A stretch of DNA of 9,584 nucleotides from Bacillota bacterium (GTDB lineage Bacteria; Bacillota; Clostridia; Oscillospirales; Oscillospiraceae). The notes beneath the pieces were generated by a model. The model was given only the letters and a program-made list of their open reading frames with translations, did not search any database and was not told the origin of the DNA. Of this stretch, positions 5,269 through 9,584 are shown in pieces. Within the stretch, counting starts at the first letter, position 1, and every line of letters starts with the position of its first letter. The stretch is taken from NCBI GenBank assembly GCA_009781925.1, contig WQUU01000247.1:1-9584 (forward strand), read 5' to 3'. Made by a program: the position numbers and the translations under genes.

Positions 5269-6747
5269 GTGGCGGAACGGAATATATACGAGGACATCGC
5301 GCTGCGCACGGACGGGGACATCTATGTGGGCGTCGTCGGCCCGGTGCGGACGGGCAAATCCACGTTCATCAAGCGCTTTATGGATACGCTGGTTATCCCG
5401 AATATTCAAAACGTCTATATGCGCGAGCGGGCGCGGGATGAGCTGCCCCAGTCCGGCAGCGGGCGCACCATCATGACGGCGGAGCCAAAGTTTGTGCCGG
5501 AGGAGGCTGTCAGTGTGGAGCTGCCGGACGGCGTGAGTTTTTCCGTGCGCCTGATCGACTGCGTGGGGTACATGGTAAAGAGCGCCCAGGGCCGCTTTGA
5601 GGACGGCGAAGAGCGCATGGTGACGACCCCCTGGTTCGACCATGAGGTACCGCTCACCGAGGCCGCCGAGACCGGCACCCGCAAGGTCATCGCGGAGCAC
5701 AGTACCATCGGGCTGGTGGTGACCACGGACGGCAGCATCTGCGAAATTCCGCGGGAGGAATACACCGAGGCAGAAGAGCGGGTCATTTCTGAGCTCAAGG
5801 CCATCGGAAAACCGTTTACCCTCATCCTCAACTGCCAGAAACCCCGCGCTCAGGAGGCGCAAAACCTGGCGAAAGCGCTCAGCGCCAAGTACGGCGTCAG
5901 CTGCCGGGCGGTGAACTGTCTGGAACTCGATGAGAGCGAGGTCATCGCGGTACTCTCGGACGTACTCCACGAGTTTCCCATCGGGGAGCTGGGGATTTTC
6001 CTGCCCTCCTGGGTGGACGCCCTGCCCCTGGAGCACGAGATCAAGAAAAACCTCTACGCGTCCGTCGCGGCGGCGGCGGAGGGCATGGAGCGGGTCCGGG
6101 ACGTCTTTGGCGTCATCGGGAGGCTCGGCGGGGGAGAGGACGGGTTGAGCGCGGCGCTCCGGGAGCTCTCTTTGGGGGAGGGCATGGCCCTGGCGGTCAT
6201 CGAGCTGCCGAGGGATCTGTACTACAAGACCATCAGCGAGCAGAGCGGCTTTGACATCTCCGACGACGGCGACCTTATGGCGCTGCTCACCGAGATGAGC
6301 GGGATTAAGCGGGAGTACGACCGCATCCGCGCCGCGCTGGACGATGTGCGGCAGAAGGGCTACGGCGTGGTCATGCCCGCCCAGGACGAGATGCACCTCG
6401 AAGAGCCGGAGATCGTCCGCCACGGCGGGCGTTACAGTGTGCGGTTAAAAGCCAGCGCACCGTCGATCCACATGATCAACTGCAACATCGAGACCGAGGT
6501 TTCCCCCGCCCTCGGCGGGGAGAAGGCCAGCGAGGAGATCATCAACTTCCTCATCCAGGGTTTCGAGGGGGACGTGTCCCGCATCTGGGAGTCCAACATC
6601 TTTGGCAAATCCCTCTATGACATCGCGGGCGAGGGGCTAACGGCAAAAATCAGGCGGATGCCGGACGACGTACAAAGTAAGCTACAGGAGACGCTGCAGC
6701 GGATTGTCAATGAGGGCGGCGGAGGACTGATCTGTATTATACTGTGA
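5269..6747 (+). CDS. spoIVA: Stage IV sporulation protein A, spore-coat assembly ATPase
   Basis: A 492-residue protein, the same length as B. subtilis SpoIVA. It polymerises with ATP hydrolysis on the outer forespore membrane to form the basement layer of the spore coat. The N-terminal NTPase domain has Walker A GPVRTGKST with Lys30 and Asp97 in LIDCVGY, both at the same numbers as the B. subtilis residues; the TIMT with Thr70 matches the reported sensor threonine. Other conserved blocks are DELPQSGSGRTIMT, TPWFDHEVPL, EHSTIGLVVTTDG and, near the end, LKASAPSIHMI, ESNIFGKSLYDI and GGGGLICIIL, the last being the hydrophobic C-terminus linked to SpoVM-dependent membrane binding. GTG start with its own ribosome site. 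It stands alone between two terminators with a candidate sigma-E promoter. Its completeness argues that the organism can sporulate, though other genes would be needed. Confidence 0.97.
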   Translation: MAERNIYEDIALRTDGDIYVGVVGPVRTGKSTFIKRFMDTLVIPNIQNVYMRERARDELPQSGSGRTIMTAEPKFVPEEAVSVELPDGVSFSVRLIDCVGYMVKSAQGRFEDGEERMVTTPWFDHEVPLTEAAETGTRKVIAEHSTIGLVVTTDGSICEIPREEYTEAEERVISELKAIGKPFTLILNCQKPRAQEAQNLAKALSAKYGVSCRAVNCLELDESEVIAVLSDVLHEFPIGELGIFLPSWVDALPLEHEIKKNLYASVAAAAEGMERVRDVFGVIGRLGGGEDGLSAALRELSLGEGMALAVIELPRDLYYKTISEQSGFDISDDGDLMALLTEMSGIKREYDRIRAALDDVRQKGYGVVMPAQDEMHLEEPEIVRHGGRYSVRLKASAPSIHMINCNIETEVSPALGGEKASEEIINFLIQGFEGDVSRIWESNIFGKSLYDIAGEGLTAKIRRMPDDVQSKLQETLQRIVNEGGGGLICIIL

Positions 6748-6753
6748 AGAGAC

Positions 6754-6795
6754 GCGAAAAACCGCCTTTGGAGATTTTCTGAAGGTGGTTTTTGC
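6754..6795 (+). terminator. Rho-independent terminator of spoIVA
   Basis: A stem of AAAAACCGCCTT (6757-6768) with AAGGTGGTTTTT (6782-6793), including one G-U pair, a 13-nt loop and a short T-run at the 3' arm, 10 nt after the stop codon. Confidence 0.75.
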
Positions 6796-6905
6796 AGATA
6801 TTATGGCAAGAGAGAATAGTCAGCGCGGCGGCGTCGACAATTTTCCCGGAAAGGGGGCAAAAGGGCAATTTTTTCATTTGTAACGCAACGGTAATAATAA
6901 TTGGC

Positions 6906-6933
6906 TTTACTCCTGGGCAGAATTTGTTATAAT
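6906..6933 (+). promoter_or_regulatory. Sigma-A promoter of ireB
   Basis: A perfect TATAAT -10 (6928-6933) with a TTTACT -35 (6906-6911, four of six consensus bases) and a 16-nt spacer. The predicted start near 6940 leaves a leader of about 25 nt with AAAGGAGGG (6948-6956) before the ATG. The 110 or so bases upstream, from the spoIVA terminator, are comparatively AT-rich and show nothing else I can support. Confidence 0.75.
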
Positions 6934-6964
6934 GGACATAGCCTGCCAAAGGAGGGATCGCGGA

Positions 6965-7207
6965 ATGGACGATTCGACGCGCCAGTTCAGCATTGTGGAC
7001 AACAAGACCGAGACCAGGGAGATCCTGTCCGCGGTCTATCGGGCGTTGCTGATCAAGGGCTATAACCCGATCAACCAGATTGTGGGCTATATCCTCTCCG
7101 AGGATCCGACTTACATCACAAACTACAACAACGCCCGCGGACTCATCACCCGGCTGGATCGGGATGAACTCCTGCAGGTGCTGGTTTCGAGCTATTTGGA
7201 GAAATAG
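6965..7207 (+). CDS. ireB: IreB family regulatory phosphoprotein (DUF965, YrzL)
   Basis: An 80-residue protein matching IreB along its length. Marks are the VYRALLIKGYNPINQIVGYILS segment (about 24-45), the DPTYI segment, the NNARGLI segment and the RDELLQVLVSSYLEK end. In Enterococcus faecalis IreB is phosphorylated by the PASTA-domain kinase IreK on N-terminal threonines and negatively controls intrinsic cephalosporin resistance. Here a Thr (residue 5) lies in the short N-terminal arm before the Phe, a possible phosphosite. The ATG at 6965 has AAAGGAGGG (6948-6956) 8 nt upstream; an in-frame ATG at 6932 overlaps the -10 box and cannot be used from this promoter. It is a single-gene unit. 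In Bacillus the gene sits beside yrrK (ruvX), which is not seen here. Confidence 0.95.
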   Translation: MDDSTRQFSIVDNKTETREILSAVYRALLIKGYNPINQIVGYILSEDPTYITNYNNARGLITRLDRDELLQVLVSSYLEK

Positions 7208-7236
7208 GGGCTGATACCCATATCGGCCCGCGCGTA

Positions 7237-7267
7237 CGGGACGCCGCCCTCGGCGTCCCGCATTTTT
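7237..7267 (+). terminator. Rho-independent terminator of ireB
   Basis: A 10-bp perfect GC-rich stem (CGGGACGCCG at 7237-7246, CGGCGTCCCG at 7251-7260) with a 4-nt loop and seven T residues after it. Confidence 0.93.
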
Positions 7268-7284
7268 TTGTTTTGAACCCCCCC

Positions 7285-7312
7285 TTGCGCTTTTCCCAAA
7301 ACCTGTTATAAT
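7285..7312 (+). promoter_or_regulatory. Sigma-A promoter of the zinc-uptake operon
   Basis: TTGCGC (7285-7290), a 16-nt spacer and a perfect TATAAT (7307-7312). Transcription would start near 7319, inside the palindrome that follows, so a protein bound there would block initiation. Confidence 0.75.
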
Positions 7313-7335
7313 AATTTGAGACTAGCTCTCAAATT
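7313..7335. promoter_or_regulatory. Candidate Zur/Fur-type operator
   Basis: A perfect inverted repeat AATTTGAGA (7313-7321), 5-nt centre, TCTCAAATT (7327-7335). The inner TGAGA-N5-TCTCA has the 7-1-7 symmetry of Fur-family boxes. It begins one base after the -10 box and ends one base before the GGAGGG ribosome site of the Fur-family gene, so it covers the transcription start. Autorepression of the regulator and the zinc transporter genes is the natural reading. Confidence 0.72.
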
Positions 7336-7347
7336 GGAGGGAATCCT

Positions 7348-7752
7348 GTGCCCGGCTATAACACCGAACAACAAAAACAACTCTGGGCCTGTCTCGCGCG
7401 GAATACGGACACGCCCCTGACTGTCGAGGAGCTTCTGGATCGCATCCGGATTGAAAACGGGCAAGCTCTCGGAAAAAGCACGGTCTTTCGCCTCATGACC
7501 AAATGGGTGGAGGAGGGGCGCGTGCTGCGCACGGTCAGCGGCCGCGGGCGACGCTTTGTCTATCAGCTGGCGGGTTGCGGGAATCTGCCGCCGCATCTGC
7601 ATCTCAAGTGTGTGGACTGCGGAAAATTGATCCACCTGGACAGCGCGGAGTCCGAGGCGCTGCTGGGGCGTATCCGGCAAAAAAGCGGCTTTCAGATCGA
7701 CGAGGAGAGCACGGTGCTGCTGGGGCGGTGCAATTCACACAAAAACAGGTAG
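7348..7752 (+). CDS. zur: Fur-family metal-dependent regulator, probably Zur
   Basis: A 134-residue Fur-family repressor. The N-terminal winged helix includes the recognition helix KSTVFRLM (43-50) and a basic GRGRRFVYQ wing (65-73). The metal-binding domain starts with the PHLHLKCVDCGK segment: His83, His85 and the first structural zinc pair Cys88-x2-Cys91. Where most Fur proteins have a second CxxC near the end, this one has Cys128-x2-His131 (CNSH) and stops three residues later. His may stand in for the fourth cysteine. Zur rather than Fur or PerR is inferred from the znuACB genes directly downstream. The start is GTG at 7348 with GGAGGG (7336-7341) 6 nt upstream. Its TAG stop lies inside a repeat element, so the C-terminus may have been altered by insertion. 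Confidence 0.88.
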   Translation: MPGYNTEQQKQLWACLARNTDTPLTVEELLDRIRIENGQALGKSTVFRLMTKWVEEGRVLRTVSGRGRRFVYQLAGCGNLPPHLHLKCVDCGKLIHLDSAESEALLGRIRQKSGFQIDEESTVLLGRCNSHKNR

Positions 7753-7801
7753 GGGCGACCGCCTCGGTCGCCCGCGGGACGTCGAGGGCGACGTCCCCTA
7801 C
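7749..7801. repeat. Double-hairpin dispersed repeat between zur and znuA
   Basis: Terminal inverted repeats GTAGGGG (7749-7755) and CCCCTAC (7795-7801) enclose two strong hairpins: GGGCGACCG/CGGTCGCCC (7753-7761, 7765-7773; 3-nt loop) and GGGACGTCG/CGACGTCCC (7776-7784, 7789-7797; 4-nt loop). The GTAGGGGCG end resembles a repeat I recall as common in clostridial intergenic DNA. It has no T-tract, so it is not a standard terminator. It contains the stop codon of zur and ends 15 nt before znuA. Confidence 0.75.
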
Positions 7802-7816
7802 AATTGGAGAACCCAT

Positions 7817-8791
7817 ATGAGAAAAAAACTCCTGCCCCTTTTGTTGTCGGTTCTGCTCCTGTGTGGCTGCGCCCCGATTGCGCCGACACCGAGGCCCGGA
7901 GCCCTCACGGTAGTCTGTGCCGCCTTTCCCGAATACTGCTGGGCGCGGGCGGTCGTGGGGGACGCGTCTGAAGTTGACATAACACTGCTCATGAACAACG
8001 GTGTGGACGCCCACAGCTACCAGCCCTCCGTCCAGGACATCGTGGCCGCCGCGCGCTGCGATCTGCTGGTGTATAACGGCGGTTCCTCGGAGGCTTGGCT
8101 CGCCGACACCGCCGCCCAGTACCGGACAGGAAAGGCGACCGTCCGCCTCATGGAGGTGCTCAGCGGCCGCCTGCTCATGGAGGAGCGCGGCAGTGTGCTC
8201 CAGGCGGACAGCGCCGAAGACGCCCCGGAGGTTGACGAACATGTGTGGCTCTCTCTGCGAAACGCGCAAATCTGCGTGACCGCCCTGGGTGACGCCCTGT
8301 CTGCCCTGGATCCGGGCCATGCGGATCAATACGTCCAAAACGCGGCGGCTTACAACAAATTGCTGGATGCCTTGGACGGGGACTTTTCCCGCGCGATAGA
8401 GGGCGCGGCAGCGCGGGAACTCGTCTTTGCCGACCGCTTTCCGTTTCTGTATCTGCTGAACGACTACGGTATCGCCCACACGGCGGCCTTTCCCGGCTGC
8501 TCGGCGGAGAGCGAGGCGAGCTTTTCCACCGTTATCGGCCTGACCGAGCGGCTGAACACCCTGAATCTGTCCGCCGTGCTGGTGATGGAGGGCTCAAACG
8601 ACGCTCTGGCGCGGGCCATTATCGAGGGCTCGGACGACCCGGCGCGGGAGATTCTCGTCCTGAACTCCATGCAGTCCGTGACGAAAAAAGCGTTGGCCAC
8701 GGGGGCGAACTATCTGGACATCATGCGGGAGAATCTCGCCGTATTAAAACAAGTGATGGGGGTGGTGGAACTTGCCGCAGATCAGGGCTGA
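7817..8791 (+). CDS. znuA: Zinc ABC transporter substrate-binding lipoprotein, ZnuA family
   Basis: A 324-residue cluster 9 (A-1 type) metal-binding lipoprotein. The signal peptide (KK, then a hydrophobic run) ends in a lipobox with Cys18 (LCGC), so the mature protein is tethered to the outer face of the membrane. Likely ligands are His66 (VDAHSYQPS) and His142 (DEHVWLS). At the place of the third ZnuA histidine the sequence reads VFADRFPF (203-210), so that His is replaced by Ala205. The Glu-containing GCSAESEASF (227-236) may supply the last ligand. I recall similar ADRFPF/GDRFPF forms in clostridial members. There is no His-rich loop; the matching region (about 119-138) is acidic. The C-terminus has the usual SVTKKALATGANYLDIMREN helix. 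ATG at 7817 with GGAGA 6 nt upstream. znuC begins inside its last codons. Confidence 0.9.
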   Translation: MRKKLLPLLLSVLLLCGCAPIAPTPRPGALTVVCAAFPEYCWARAVVGDASEVDITLLMNNGVDAHSYQPSVQDIVAAARCDLLVYNGGSSEAWLADTAAQYRTGKATVRLMEVLSGRLLMEERGSVLQADSAEDAPEVDEHVWLSLRNAQICVTALGDALSALDPGHADQYVQNAAAYNKLLDALDGDFSRAIEGAAARELVFADRFPFLYLLNDYGIAHTAAFPGCSAESEASFSTVIGLTERLNTLNLSAVLVMEGSNDALARAIIEGSDDPAREILVLNSMQSVTKKALATGANYLDIMRENLAVLKQVMGVVELAADQG

Positions 8792-9479
8792 GGGCCTGTA
8801 TGTGGGCTATGAGGGCCGCACGGTGGCCCGGGACATCAACTTTCATGTCGAGCCCGGGGACTATCTGGCCATTTTGGGGAAAAACGGCGCGGGCAAGACC
8901 ACGCTGCTCAAGACACTTCTGGGGCTTCAGCCTCCGCTAAAGGGGCATGTGGACTACGGCGGCGCGCCCATCCGGGGACAGGTGGGCTATCTGTCCCAGG
9001 GGCTGGAGATCCAGTCCGACTTCCCCGCGAAGGTCAAAGAGATCGTGCTGTCCGGCTTCGTTGCGAAAAGCGGTTTTAGACCCTTTTACAGCGCGGAGGA
9101 GAAAAATTTTGCCCAGGATATCCTGAACCGCCTGGGGATGGGGGAGCTCATCCGACAGCGTTTTTCCCGGCTCTCCGGCGGGCAGCAGCGGCGGGTACTG
9201 CTGGCACGGGCTCTGTGCGCCGCCCGGCGCCTGCTCATCTTGGATGAGCCGATCGCGGGCCTCGACCGCGTGGCGGCGGCGGAGCTCTACCGGCTCCTCC
9301 AGCGGATCAACAGTGCGGGCGTCAGCGTCATCGTCGTGACTCACGACACCGCCGCCGCCCTCCTCTGGGCCTCCCACATCCTCTATCTGGGGGAGGACGG
9401 GGCCGTGTTCGGCACGAAAGAGGCGTTTGCCCGGAGCGACGCCGCGAAAGTGTATTTGGGGGATGAATGCGATGAATGA
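8772..9479 (+). CDS. znuC: Zinc ABC transporter ATP-binding protein, ZnuC family
   Basis: A 235-residue ABC ATPase with all motifs in order: Walker A GKNGAGKTT (36-44), Q-loop in YLSQG (73-77), signature LSGGQQ (134-139), Walker B LLILDEP (154-160), D-loop GLD and H-loop His191 in VVTHD. It powers metal import through the ZnuB permease using metal delivered by the lipoprotein. The most likely start is TTG at 8772, preceded by GGTGG, because it gives the usual short N-terminus before the first strand. This start overlaps znuA by 20 nt, so translation is probably coupled. The znuB start overlaps its end by 8 nt. Specificity for zinc rather than manganese is inferred from the Fur-family gene and ZnuA. 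Confidence 0.92.
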   Translation: MPQIRAEGLYVGYEGRTVARDINFHVEPGDYLAILGKNGAGKTTLLKTLLGLQPPLKGHVDYGGAPIRGQVGYLSQGLEIQSDFPAKVKEIVLSGFVAKSGFRPFYSAEEKNFAQDILNRLGMGELIRQRFSRLSGGQQRRVLLARALCAARRLLILDEPIAGLDRVAAAELYRLLQRINSAGVSVIVVTHDTAAALLWASHILYLGEDGAVFGTKEAFARSDAAKVYLGDECDE

Positions 9480-9584
9480 ACTTGCAACCTATTTCAATTA
9501 CCCCTTCGTGCGTTACGCCCTGATCGTGGTCGTGCTCATCGCGCTCGCCGCTTCACTGCTGGGAGTGACGCTGGTGCTGAAGCG
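9472..9584 (+). CDS. znuB: Zinc ABC transporter permease, ZnuB family, 3' end missing
   Basis: Only the first 37 codons are in the window. The fragment begins MNELATYFNYPFVRYAL and runs into a hydrophobic first helix ending GVTLVLK. This fits the cluster 9 ABC-3 permease N-terminus, which typically has a YPFMRRAL segment and a GxxLVLRR end. The ATG at 9472 lies within the end of znuC and has GGGGGA 8 nt upstream. The protein would form the membrane channel for the zinc importer. Confidence 0.85.
   Translation, partial: MNELATYFNYPFVRYALIVVVLIALAASLLGVTLVLK

Noticed and set aside
5077..6423. Long open frame (448 codons) on the minus strand opposite spoIVA
   Set aside because: spoIVA is certain on the + strand; the antisense frame has low-complexity Arg/His/Leu-rich content typical of the mirror of a GC-rich gene and matches no family.
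6830..6900. T-run region before ireB as a second terminator or riboswitch
   Set aside because: No stable stem precedes the T-run and no known riboswitch core is visible.
7604..8479. 291-codon minus-strand frame opposite zur and znuA
   Set aside because: It is opposite two well-recognised genes, crosses the double-hairpin repeat and shows no domain.

Overview
The window looks like chromosomal DNA from a GC-rich, anaerobic, endospore-forming member of the Clostridia (Oscillospiraceae-like; the family is inferred). The grounds are a complete spoIVA, an ireB, a trmK–Nif3 pair arranged as in Firmicutes, and a ferredoxin-type energy-converting [NiFe] hydrogenase. Every recognised gene is on the + strand. 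No gene-free stretch exceeds about 220 bases.

Region 1 (1-3120) is the 3' part of a group 4 [NiFe] hydrogenase operon. It holds the end of the catalytic large subunit, a NuoH-like membrane subunit, a 2x[4Fe-4S] NuoI-like subunit and a HycI-type maturation protease. The order large subunit–NuoH–NuoI is that of mbhLMN, not of ech. The large subunit keeps a HycE-like C-terminal extension after DPCFSCTDR, which is the substrate expected for the protease. Behind these lie a DUF1697 gene with its middle deleted and a small DUF1858 CxxC protein, followed by a strong terminator.

Region 2 (3141-5174) is trmK (tRNA m1A22 methyltransferase), overlapped by a short-form Nif3/DUF34 metal-binding protein, then a VanZ-family membrane protein and a terminator. 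TrmK carries an AT-rich, three-unit 21-bp in-frame repeat.

Region 3 (5178-6795) is spoIVA, the spore-coat basement-layer ATPase. A GTG start gives exactly 492 residues, and a plausible sigma-E promoter lies upstream. Region 4 (6906-7267) is ireB with its own sigma-A promoter and terminator.

Region 5 (7285-9584, running off the end) is a zinc-uptake operon: a Fur-family regulator (probably Zur), then znuA, znuC and the start of znuB. A perfect 9-5-9 palindrome just downstream of the -10 box is a strong candidate operator for autorepression of the whole operon.

The least ordinary layer is a set of short repeats inserted at or near gene ends: a cruciform repeat between the two hydrogenase genes, GTTAAC repeats in the tail of the ferredoxin-like gene, the trmK heptads, and a double-hairpin element that contains the stop codon of zur. 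I found no convincing undescribed defence, mobile or biosynthetic system.
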